Positions 1 through 9,400 of a stretch of DNA of 64,000 nt are shown piece by piece. The first letter of the stretch is position 1. The number at the start of each line of letters is the position of its first letter. The position numbers and the translations under genes were made by a program. The DNA is from Nematostella vectensis (lineage: Eukaryota; Cnidaria; Anthozoa; Actiniaria; Edwardsiidae), in contig NC_064047.1 of NCBI RefSeq assembly GCF_932526225.1, positions 4,897,501 through 4,961,500 of the forward strand, written 5' to 3'. The notes under the pieces are model-generated. The model was not told where the DNA came from. It searched no databases and saw nothing but the letters and a program-made list of their open reading frames with translations.

Positions 1-87
1 ATCGTCCTCCATAAGATACCCATCGAGATCACTAGGGACTGCTTGCGCCGCCGCGAAGGCAAAGAGTAGAAGATAGGCGAACTTCAT
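1..87 (-). CDS. First coding exon of an unidentified secreted protein (partial)
   Basis: Read on the minus strand from the ATG at 87 there are 29 open codons to the window edge. The N-terminus begins MKFAYLLLFAFAAAQA, a textbook signal peptide: one Lys, an uninterrupted hydrophobic core and small residues before a likely cleavage site after AQA. It is followed by the acidic stretch VPSDLDGYLMEDD. The ATG is the first after a well placed TATA box (139-146), which supports this start. The rest of the gene lies outside the window, so the family cannot be named. The protein presumably enters the secretory pathway. It is divergently oriented relative to the aldo-keto reductase locus. No donor site is seen before the edge, so the exon continues to the left. 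Confidence 0.72.
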   Translation of the reverse strand, partial: MKFAYLLLFAFAAAQAVPSDLDGYLMEDD

Positions 88-138
88 GTTGTGTGGAGCT
101 CGTAAGTCAACGGTAATGACCACCCTCGCCACTGATTC

Positions 139-146
139 TTATATAC
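139..146 (-). promoter_or_regulatory. TATA box of the secreted-protein gene at the left edge
   Basis: The minus strand reads TATATAAG about 52 bases upstream of the ATG at 87. That spacing puts a transcription start near 110-115 and leaves a short 5' UTR. Confidence 0.55.
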
Positions 147-739
147 CCATCCTAACAGCTACTTACAAACAAGGGTGCTGTGCAATGTTTGCTATTCCAC
201 AATGAAAACCAAGATGCTAAGTTTAATATGTGAATAGAAGAAAAAGGCCTATTGTTGATGGTATTGCGCCAGCGTTATTCTTTGCAAGCAGGCTTTGTAA
301 ATAGTATAACTAGGAACACTAAGCTGGAGAAAGACTAGATGGACTTATGTAAATAGTCTTTCTTTTTTTGTTCTGTTTTATTCAATTTCACACTACTATA
401 GTTTGCTCAGGTTTAAATCTGTTTTGTTGCATTTTGTAGTTTTATTGTAAAAGCGAAAACCACAGGCAGAGAAAATTAATTTAGCGATGTGCCTATGACT
501 TGGAAATGAACAGTGGGACGAAAGGAAAACAATCTCATCCTGTTGGATTTTCGAAATACTACTTTTTCGTTTCCTGATCGGGCTAAAGTGAATTATAAAC
601 ACACAAAAAATAATATTGAAATTGTTTATTTCTAATTGGAACATGATGTACGGATGGTTGTATTTCATATATATGATATTTCAGACTTCCTTTTTATTAC
701 GTGTAATACACACATATTTCTTATATAAGGTTTATTATT
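147..739. other. AT-rich spacer, no gene recognised
   Basis: Only short open frames without codon structure or recognisable motifs are present. Nothing here supports a gene. Confidence 0.5.
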
Positions 740-860
740 ATGAGCACCATTTCAATCTGCATTTTAGAGCTCATCACACGAACAAAGCAATATTTTGAGC
801 CTCGGCATGTTTTTCAAATGTTCTTAAATTTTTGTAGAAATCTCAGGCTATGCCTTCTTA
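740..860 (+). repeat. Interspersed repeat family A, copy 1
   Basis: It shares an ordered series of blocks with copies at 1170-1312 and, inverted, 43728-43868: CTGCATTTTAGAGC near the start, then CCTCGGCAT, GTTCTTA and AATCTCAGGCT. The copies are diverged. Family identity is unknown; it behaves like an old short non-autonomous element. Confidence 0.5.
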
Positions 861-1169
861 TTTGTGAAAGTATGATAAAAAATAGTGAATGTAGCACTGT
901 TCAGGCTGTTTAATTAAAACGTGTATAGTGTTGGCTGTTTTAGGCTGCTCTTGAGGACAACAAAAACTTTGCAATCGTATATTTTGTTTAAATACACTCT
1001 TATTTTCTAATTTTGTCTAATTTTCGCTTGAGGCTGGGCCGTTCTTATTTTTGGGACGTTTTAAGGCCGAATATGTTCTTAACGATGTTCTTAAATGTCT
1101 GTGTTAAGAATATAATACTTAATGAATTGTTAGGAAGAGAATAACTAATGATCAATAGCAATAATAGGT

Positions 1170-1312
1170 TGCTACTATGATTCTGCATTTTAGAGCGCAT
1201 CAGAACTAAAAAAAGACTTTTTTTTTCCTATCTGGGCCTCGGCATTTTCCTAGCATGTTCTTAGAATTTGGGTAAATCTCAGGCTGAACGTTCTTATAAA
1301 AAAAAGGTTCTT
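1170..1312 (+). repeat. Interspersed repeat family A, copy 2
   Basis: Same block order as copy 1, with CATGTTCTTAGAATT and AATCTCAGGCTGAACG well preserved. This is the copy closest to the inverted one at 43728-43868. Confidence 0.55.
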
Positions 1313-1489
1313 ATAAAAATAACGTCAGCCCTCCCCCTCAACCCCCCCCCCCCCCTCTTTCTCGACTGTTCTCCCTAAATATATCAAAACAACGCGAGAG
1401 CGTTTATTTGACCTCTATGATAAAAAAAACATCTGAGATCTCAGAAAAACGGATCTCAGATTAGTCCGGTGTGCTAATATTAATAACAT

Positions 1490-1580
1490 TAGGATGGGTT
1501 AGCTTGAAACAACTTAGTAAAGCGCGTCGCAAAAAAAAGGCAGAATTTACCTAATTAAGAGAGTATTTTGTGGTTTTATT
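1490..1580 (+). repeat. Interspersed repeat family B, degraded copy
   Basis: It carries GCGCGTCGCAAAA, GGCAGAATTTA, AGAGAGTATTTTGTGG and TTTTATTA. The same blocks occur at 6234-6300, 11440-11570 and, inverted, 15588-15712. Confidence 0.4.
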
Positions 1581-1909
1581 ACTTTTATTATCAGAATATT
1601 CAGTTTCCCTGCTGCCCGGGACCATCCTACCCCTCCCTCTAAACAACCGCCCACTCTAATATATTATCGCGGGCTCAGTCACATCTCGAGTTCCTGGATT
1701 TCATCTGAGAAAAATACTCCGATTATCCTCTTCGACTTTCTCTGAAACAATGGTAAGAAAATCCGCATGATTTGCTAATAATCTCGCCATGCGTTTGCTT
1801 TGGTAAGTTACTATATAAGTTTTTTTTTTAAACTAATCTACTCTATTTGAGACGGAGTAGATCGATCTTATGACATGTCTGCCAGTCGGTGGTGTAGCCG
1901 TGTAGGTAG

Positions 1910-2030
1910 CAGGCCTGTCAACTCTCTCGGATAAACCGGGAGTCTCCAGGTTTTGCAGCAAATCTCCAGGTCTCCAGGTTAATCGCAAAATCTCCAGGTT
2001 AAGTAATATTCTCGGAGACTCTTAGGTGTA
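1910..2030 (+). repeat. TCTCCAGGTT-type degenerate repeat
   Basis: The decamer TCTCCAGGTT or close variants recurs four times between 1950 and 2000, next to CCTGTCAACTCTCTCGG. It is probably a fragment of an interspersed element; the class was not determined. Confidence 0.35.
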
Positions 2031-2124
2031 ATTGCCTGAAAATTTCGTGATGATAAATACAAAGTTTGAAAAGCGCGGAAGTATGAACGCGTTTTTTTTT
2101 TTCTTTCTAAAAGCCAGTCACCAA

Positions 2125-2142
2125 GCCATGTTTAAACATGGC
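2125..2142. repeat. 18-bp perfect palindrome
   Basis: GCCATGTTTAAACATGGC is self-complementary with no spacer. It is isolated and has no apparent gene context. Confidence 0.6.
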
Positions 2143-2504
2143 GCAATCGATTAACCTGAGTATCAGGCCCCCCTATGTTTCTATCGCGCTGGCGAAAACA
2201 AGACTTTTATTTTTCCTGTCCAACTTTAAAAAAATAAAATCGACTGATACTAAGGCTAGCAATTCATAGATTACGGTGTAATTCAAAGTGAGTTTTCAGG
2301 GGCTCTTCCTTCGAGATACGAAGGGTTAAAAAAAACTACTAAAGAAAAAGGTGTATTTGATAAAAAAAAGTCGTCGCTGAAATCTACAAAAACTTGCTCC
2401 ATTCAAATTTTACGAGGTAATATATTGACCGTTTTATGGTGAAAATCGCGAATTTGCTATATTTTATATAGTGAAATAATCACAAAATTGCAACCCTTTC
2501 GTAT

Positions 2505-2566
2505 AGTTTGAGCATCAAACGGACCCCTTTCGGGTGTAGCATCAAACGGACCCCTTTCGGGTGTAG
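2505..2566 (+). repeat. Short tandem duplication, unit about 27 bp
   Basis: A block containing AGCATCAAACGGACCCC and TTTCGGGTGT is present twice in direct tandem. Confidence 0.7.
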
Positions 2567-2739
2567 CATCTCCGTATAGTAACCGGGCCGTAGCAGGGGG
2601 TGGGGCACTGGTGGGGCACTATGAGTCAGCATGATAGAGTACCCCTCCCCCCCCTTTCCTGGTGCCCAATGGCTTTGAAAAAAAAAATCAATCTAATGAA
2701 CAACAACAGGAAACAAATTGTGCATTTATGAAAATGTGT

Positions 2740-3090
2740 ATACCGTAAATGATCTAAAAAATGTTCGGGCGTTTATTTGAGGGGGGGGGGGGGGGGGGGT
2801 TCAATAAATAGGAAGCGTTTATTATAGAGGGGCGTTCTTTACAAAGTAACTATGGAAATATAACAAACCCATGCAGTGAAGTTCTACTCTCAGTCAGGAT
2901 TACGTAGCGTAGCAAGCATTTCTTGACATTGAGCAAGTCTCACCCCGTAGAAGTCAAACTACTATGCCGTTTGTTTAAGCTGGGATGGAGGGTACGGGCG
3001 TTAAATAAAGGGGGGCATTTATTAGAGAGGGGCGTTTATTTCAAAGTTGTAATTTTAGGGGGGGGCGTTCATTAGATAGGGGGTGTAGCA
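2740..3090 (+). repeat. G-rich interspersed repeat family C (GGGCGTTTATT)
   Basis: Several GGGCGTTTATT or GGGCGTTCATT blocks are separated by long G runs (18 Gs near 2783), with TACCGTAAATGATCT at the left end and CTCAGTCAGGATTACG inside. The same blocks occur in reverse complement at 18695-19092, including the TTTACGGTATA end. A fragment of the middle part lies at 4330-4395. Confidence 0.6.
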
Positions 3091-3540
3091 AAATAGATTA
3101 GCATAGCCCCAATAAAAACAATGCATTAGCCCATATGTCTCATGACATGACTCTCTTTTACGTTTGATATTTTATTGATATGCTATTTTGAATTTTCCAT
3201 TATGTGTCTTATGTGTTGTTGGACATACGCAAAACACATCAATGTAGGCACTGCTCTTTACTTAATAATTGGAAATGGCAATAGCTGGGGGGGTTAAACT
3301 AGTGAGGGAGTGAAATAATCTATAAATGCTTTTCTTTAGAAAACTCGCTATCTTTTATCTACCTGAAACAATTTTGAAGGGCTGGGCAGTTGCTCTTTAA
3401 CATGATGAGAAATGCACCCCCCCTGTCTATGGGCCTGTTTGCAGTATCACTACACTACACTATAGAGCTTATTCTGTAATCCATTTATTCACAGATATTC
3501 TATGTATGGTGTCACATACACATGGAAACTCATGTTAACT
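3090..3540 (+). other. Decayed intron of the reductase pseudogene
   Basis: There is no coding potential. Parts resemble intron 2 of the intact reductase gene, for example the AAATGCTTTTCTTTAGAA block at 3326-3343 against 8087-8104. Confidence 0.45.
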
Positions 3541-3934
3541 CATGCTAACATCTTAAAAGCACATGGCACAGTTATAAGGGAAAAGTTGGGAATGCAGTTC
3601 GGCTGGCAGCAGAACTTGGCTACCGGCTCATAGATTGCGCTGAGATCCATGGTAATGAAGGTGAAGCGCTGTCAGGGGTGTTGACTAAGGGCAAGGTCAA
3701 GAGAGAGGAATGTGGTAGGTAGGAAAAGTCATGTGGTTGGGGTTCAGTGTGGAGCTTGCAACCTTAATGTAAAATGTCTAAGATTTCGCTATTTTTCACA
3801 AGGAGGAGTAGCTCCAAGTACCACACAACTGATAATAACCCAGTACCTTTAATTAATCTTTAATAATCCTTGATCTTATAAAAAATACCCCTATTCTCTG
3901 GTATTTTGCTATGTACTTGGTATCCAGTCACTTC

Positions 3935-4045
3935 GTCCACAAACCGTGTCGTCCACAACTATTTCGTCCACAAATTGAGTCAACTCGTCCACAAGTAGAG
4001 TCAACTCGTCAACAAAAATAGAGTCAATTCGTCCACACATAGTTT
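3935..4045 (+). repeat. Degenerate TCGTCCACAA tandem repeat
   Basis: TCGTCCACAA-type decamers alternate with GAGTCAA blocks about six times. The individual copies have diverged. Confidence 0.65.
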
Positions 4046-4429
4046 TCACAAAAATATAGACTCATAACATAAGTGTTTCATATTAAAACGTCTAACTGTG
4101 AAAAAGAGAGTCTTTTTAACTTCATATACACAGTTATTCGAAACACCAATTCGACATGAAACATTGCATTAAAACGAACCCTTCCGAACCCCAACGTAAC
4201 CGTTGTGTTGTTTAACAAAAAAAAAAAAAAAACACTGCCGACACTAATTCAACACGAAAATTTCGTTCTTATTCCTTTAATACACCACGAATCCCTACGT
4301 AACTAGCACCGAATTAATCCCTGGAATACGTAAATAAATATAACACACCCAAGTGCATTGGGTATACTGTAGTCTCAGTCAGGATCACGTTTGTAAATTA
4401 TAAGTGGTCTGTATACAATAAGTTGACTT

Positions 4430-4512
4430 TAGAAACACACTAGCATACACACATTGGCACCAGAGTCGGGCCAAGACTGGACGCTAGCACAGTCTATTAC
4501 CCGTGCAGTTAA
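4430..4512 (+). mobile_element. Fragment of foldback element family F
   Basis: The blocks ACACTAGCATACACACATTG, GTCGGGCCAAGAC and CAGTCTATTACCCGTGCAGTT match the arms of the foldback elements at 22571-22855 and 25730-26014. Only one arm is present here. Confidence 0.7.
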
Positions 4513-5224
4513 TAGATGTTTTGAAAGGCACTTTCCGCCGAAATGGTATGGTATAATTGTTGTAGTATATAAAACACGCTTTAGAGCAATTTTCTTTTCG
4601 GAAACACTTGCAAATCGGCTGTTACACCCGCCATTTTGCTTGATTCGGGGCGCAGGAAAATATCCACCTCTTAGGAGGTGTATATTGCATTTTATCCCGA
4701 GTTTCTCAACCAATCAAATCGCTTGTTTTTGCGATGTTCCCGAGTTTAATAAACTAATCATTTTTAAACGGGTGTTGGGACATTTGTCTGAGGGCCGTTG
4801 CTATGCAAACTTCAAGACGTTATGAATTTTCGCAAACATTGGTGAAATTGAATGAATTTTGGCATATGGTATAATTGTTTATGGATCTCTATAATCTTCA
4901 CAATAGAAAAATTATATTATTTTAGCTGTTGAAGTATCTGCAACAAAAAATGTAGCTTTATAACATTATTTGGGAGGGTGCCTACAAAGTAACGTGTGCG
5001 TTTTCGATTCTCCAAATAATAAAATTTTCGCAAATTTTTTATTTTTTCACTCTTATTTGAATAATTTCTTTATCTTCTAAAATATCGGGAAAACTAGAGG
5101 GCAACTACGTGAATATTCTCTGACTAAAAAAATCGCCAGTTTCGGGCGTTTGTTTTCGAGACTAAAAAGTCGCGCGCGAGTAAATTTTTTTCCCGCCAAT
5201 TGATTTCCCGCCTGAGAGTATGAA
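4513..5224 (+). other. Spacer without recognised gene
   Basis: An open frame of 123 codons (4454-4825) starts inside the foldback fragment and shows no recognisable domain. The remainder is AT-rich. No feature is supported. Confidence 0.45.
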
Positions 5225-5536
5225 GTTCCCGGATGATTGCATATTCATTCCTATGTGCAGAATACATAATGTGGCTAACTGGTGCTTGTCACTAGCTTGG
5301 GCTATTTGTAATATTCCTCCGTGTGAGGAAACCGTACAGCCAGTAGCGGATCTAGGGGGTTACAGCCTACAGTCTAGAAGCTGATAACTCGAATATTCAC
5401 GATTATTGAGATGAAACTCAAATTGCTCTAAAACCTATCATTTTCTTTAGATAGCGGGAAATCCCTATACAGACGAGTTGTGCAGGATTCTTGTGTCTTG
5501 ATATTCTTAGTCTGTTACGTCATCAGCGGAAGCCCC
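5225..5536 (+). repeat. Repeat family D, copy 1
   Basis: It matches 13235-13632 in order: ATGTGCAGAATACA, GTGGCTAACTGGTGCTTGTC, AATATTCCTCCGTGTGA, AGTCTAGAAGC, CTCAAATTGCTCTAAAACC and TATTCTTAGTCT. The copies differ by short indels and substitutions. Confidence 0.7.
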
Positions 5537-5830
5537 TGTCACGCCTATTTCGAAAATCGTTGTCAGTGCAAACGGCAAATGGCGATTGACAAATGGCAGT
5601 TCTACAACCGAAAGGACCCATGGAGCCCATAACGTCTGTTTCAAATTCCGAAAAATGTTAATAGAACATACGGCTCTCCATTGGATATAGTTAAAATTTG
5701 GTTCTGACATCGCTTGAATTTATCTAACCTTTATTTGCAAATAATAAACAACCATATACGCCTTTCGGTCGAAGAACTTCTATTTGTCAATAGCGATTCG
5801 CCGTTCGACCTTTATTGAAATAGGCGTATA
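5537..5830. mobile_element. Foldback element with about 75-bp inverted arms
   Basis: The left arm (5537-5612) starts ACGCCTATTTCGAAAA and includes GCGATTGACAAATGGCAGTT and CCGAAAGG. The right arm (5756-5830), read in reverse complement, starts ACGCCTATTTCAATAA and includes CTATTGACAAATAGAAGTT and CCGAAAGG. No transposase is present, so this is a non-autonomous element. Confidence 0.6.
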
Positions 5831-5899
5831 CCAGGCCGGTACCTTGTGACTATAACTATGAACATAACTATTTGTGTCCGCGCTAAAACTTATCAAAAA

Positions 5900-6163
5900 A
5901 ACTACTGGCGCACAGGTAGCCAAGGCAATGGTTTTGAAGCTTGTTCGTACCTTGGAATCGGCTGTTCTTCTTAGAGGTAAAACGAGTCGATTGAAGAAGC
6001 GAGTTTTTGCGAAATGTTGCCAATAAAATTGCCTTAAAACTTAGATCATGTCTTGTTGTTGTCAAATGTATGTCTAATAACCTCCTTGTTTTACCTCTAA
6101 GAAGAACAGCCGATTCCAATCTCAAAACCATTTCCTGGGGGCTACCTGTGTGTGCTAAACGTA
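5900..6163. mobile_element. Foldback element with about 70-bp inverted arms
   Basis: GGAATCGGCTGTTCTTCTTA in the left arm (5955-5974) is the exact reverse complement of TAAGAAGAACAGCCGATTCC in the right arm (6098-6117). The pairing extends outward through the CACAGGTAGCC/GGCTACCTGTG blocks. The 98-codon and 123-codon open frames here lie on the two arms and are by-products. Confidence 0.65.
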
Positions 6164-6233
6164 TCAAAAAGTATACGGATCCAAACGAATCCGTGTTAGT
6201 GTGGACGGCCCCTGAGTCTGTTCCGCGCCAAGA

Positions 6234-6300
6234 ACAGGTTTTCTCGCAAAACAAGGCGCAATTCAGCCAAATTGGAGAGTATGTCGTGGTTTTATTATAT
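6234..6300 (+). repeat. Interspersed repeat family B, copy 2
   Basis: TCGCAAAACAAGGCGCAATT followed by GGAGAGTATGTCGTGG and TTTTATTA matches the other family B copies. It abuts the reductase promoter region, as copy 1 does at 1490-1580. Confidence 0.4.
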
Positions 6301-6401
6301 TAATTTTGCCTAAAAAAATTCTGAACCCCTGCCCGGGACCATGTTTGCCCTCCCCTCCCTCAAAAAACATTTAACGCCGGCTGTGAAATGTTATCGCGGG
6401 C

Positions 6402-6406
6402 TCAGT
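6402..6406 (+). promoter_or_regulatory. Initiator-like TCAGT upstream of the aldo-keto reductase
   Basis: TCAGT lies 64 bases before the start codon, in a block (ATCGCGGGCTCAGT) that is conserved in the duplicate at 1665-1680. No TATA box is visible at -30. It is a plausible transcription start but only inferred. Confidence 0.35.
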
Positions 6407-6469
6407 AGCATCTCCAGTTCTCGATTACATCTGAGACTCTTACTTGCGTCTTCGACTTTCTCTGGAACA

Positions 6470-9400
6470 ATGGTAAGAACATCTGCATGATTTACTAATT
6501 ATCTCCCCACGCGTTTGCTTTGATAAATTATTATATTAGTTTTTTTTTAACATCTACTCTATTTGATACGGAGGAGTTCGATCCTATGACGTGTCTGCCA
6601 GTCGATAGCAGGCAGGTACATTACGCTGTGTAATTCCATCGTTCGCATTGCTGGTAACTACAAAAGTATTCAGGTGGTTGGGGTTTGCATTTCTGGTAGA
6701 GTCCGGTGTGGCCTTAGTTAACTATGAAGTTCACGTCAAATCTACATGCATGATGTAACTGGTGGAGCTGCCCGCAATAATATCGGAAATATCGGAAATA
6801 TATTTTCCTTTTCAGGGGCTGATCCAGGATTTCCAAAAAAAAAGGGGAGGGGGGGGGGGGAGCAAGGGTTTCAAGAAAGCGGAAAGTGGGGGGGGGGGGG
6901 AGGAATTCATTGTTCCTCTGTGGATTTCCTTGTATTTCTTGTTATTTATAAGCCAAATATCTGAAAATTATGCACCAGTCAATTGAAAACACAGCACCCC
7001 GACCCCCGGGAAATAGTGGGGAAAGTAACATTCATCTGGTGTAAAATGTGCGTTACTTTCCCGGGTACCGGGGCCTGTGACCCTGTAAAGGCCCCGATAT
7101 ATGGCCCCGGTGTTTTCCGATAATGTCCCACTATCGAAAGCCATACCTTCCTTTGAGCTGCCATGTTCCAGTGAACTAAACTTCAGCGGGAAAAAGCGTA
7201 TGCATACTACACCCACTTTCAGGCCCTTTGGGCTACCCCAAATTTAAAAATCAACAGATATTGATAGATAGAAACTATATTTTTCTTCAGTCAATACTAT
7301 CATAGATTAAGATTTGCAAGCATCTTTGTTGAAAAATTATAATTTGAATACGCCGAGAAAAAAACGGGGACGCAACTTCCAATTCAGTGTTAATTCCCTG
7401 CCCCCTTTCCTGGTCTGTTGAGGGCTTCTGTTAAATCCCCTGCACCCCGGTGGACTACAGGTGTTAAATAGGTGTTATATCTCCCTCATGACCGCGTTAG
7501 CTCCCGGGTATGTCCCTGGGGTGGGGGGGTCGGGCTGCCAATTGACTGGTGCATTTGGGGGCTGGGGCCTGCCCGGCCCACCCGAAGACCCGCCCCTGAG
7601 ACCCCCCACCCCCATGATACCGGGTAAGGGTGGGGGATTTCAACCCTAATAAAACTGAAAAATGCCATCAACCACTTGGGAAAGTCACAGAAAAAACACA
7701 CAGAAAAACTGTAAATTCCATCACCCCCCAGTGGTTGATAGAGTTTCTTTAATGTCCATTGCATATACCCTAATGTTTTTGATAAATTATTACATATTTG
7801 CATCATTTATTCTTTTACCCTAATTAATTATCTGCTTCCAGGCAATGAAACAAATATTCTGCAAACTAAACACTGGTGCAAGTATTCCTGCGATGGCCCT
7901 TGGGTAGGTAGATCTATGAGGTGAGAGGAGAAGGAATAGAGGGTGCACTTTAAAGTTGGATACTACGATGTCCATATGCCACAATTATTGCACAGTTATG
8001 TAGGCATTTTTTATTAGTTAATTTAATATGGAAATAGGGGAGGGAGGTTAGTTGAACTGGTGAGAGAATGACATTATCTATCTAAAATGCTTTTCTTTAG
8101 AAGGCTCACCCTCTTTCTTTGGGTGCTTTGTGTAACCCATATTTAGCAAATGACAGGACGTTTGGGATATTCATGTATCTGACACAATTTTAAAGGGCAT
8201 GTTCTTTCACAGTTTTTCTGATGAGAAATGCCCCAATATTTCTACTAGTGCTCTATAAGCACTGTTATGATAATACAGTGAAAGCTTGATATTTAACAAT
8301 TAAACTACAAGTCTGAGTTTTCAATGAGTCAATAGATAGTCAACATGGCACTTAGCGCCGAGTTGACTATTTGACTCATAGAAAACGAGAACAAGAAGTG
8401 TAATTGTATATACCCACTCACATACCACCTTCAAATAAATGACGGTTTTAATAATTCTCAGTAATAAATAATATAACACAAACAACGAAAAAGGTATTTC
8501 ACAAAATTAAAACAATGCAGGCTTGTTTGAAATGCTGTGTTTCTAGTGCTTTTGCGAGCGCACGCAACCGGTGTTTGCAGCGTGCGCAGATAAACAAAAA
8601 TTGAAAACTTTAACACCAAGCAGTCTTGGCTTCGTACTTTTAGTGTCCTTTTGTAAGGATGGAAAAAACATTTACTAGAAAAGACTGTGAACCAAATTTC
8701 TCAAATTTGAATCAAGGTTTTTCATCTCTTTTGCTTCTGTGGCTACTTCGCCGGCTTTTTCGCTACTCACTATCTATGGCTCAATAGATGGTGAGTACGG
8801 GAGCCAATCAAATTGCGAAGAGATTGGTGATAGTATGTGAGTGGATTTATACTGTAAGGATATAGCAAGGGAAAAAATGCATCATTATATCGGGGTAATC
8901 ATTTAATCAAGATAATTTCCGAGATATTTTATGATTAGCTGAACCAGAAACCCATATCGTTATACAGAACTTACCCTTGCATGGAGTATCACTAGAAAGA
9001 GCTTATAACTGTAATCCATTTATTCAGATCTTGTAGTTGTGTGTGTCATATACACATGGAAACTCATTTGTTGACATTTTTCAAAGCACGTGGCAGAGTT
9101 CTAAGGAAGAAGTTGGGAATGCAGTTCGGCTGGCGATAGAGCTTGGCTATAGGCACATAGATTGCGCTGAGATCTATGGTAATGAAGGTGAAATAGGTGA
9201 AGCGCTGTCAGAGGTGTTGACTGAGGGCAAGGTCAAGAGAGAGGAACTCTTTGTAACTTCTAAACTATGGTAAGAATGGTAAGAAGTCATGTGGCCTGGG
9301 TTCAGTGTGGAGCCTGCAATCTTCATGTAAAATAACTCGGATTTGCCTATTTTTTCCCTTAAACCTACTATTGGTTATACAGTACATCTGTGCCTTTAAC

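Larger units (their letters stand above)
1590..3720 (+). pseudogene. Partial duplicate of the aldo-keto reductase gene (pseudogene)
   Basis: The segment 1590-1905 matches the 5' end of the intact gene at 6300-6650, including the CTCAGT initiator-like motif, the leader and the one-codon first exon ATG|gtaag (1750-1752). No counterpart of exon 2 is visible. An exon 3 counterpart lies at 3560-3715 behind an AAAG acceptor and reads GTW...[29 protein letters not shown]. Three lesions mark it as dead: the catalytic Tyr of the EIYGNE motif is His, three codons (the second GEI-type repeat) are deleted, and the exon end encoding ELFVTSK, with the catalytic Lys, is missing. No exons 4-9 follow before the intact gene. 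Flanking intron sequence at 3240-3420 also resembles 8010-8240, so this was a DNA-level duplication and not a retrocopy. Confidence 0.75.

Noticed and set aside
4454-4825. 123-codon frame
   Set aside because: It begins in a foldback-element fragment and has no recognisable features.
6007-6303. 98-codon frame and its 123-codon minus-strand partner
   Set aside because: Both run along the complementary arms of a foldback element.
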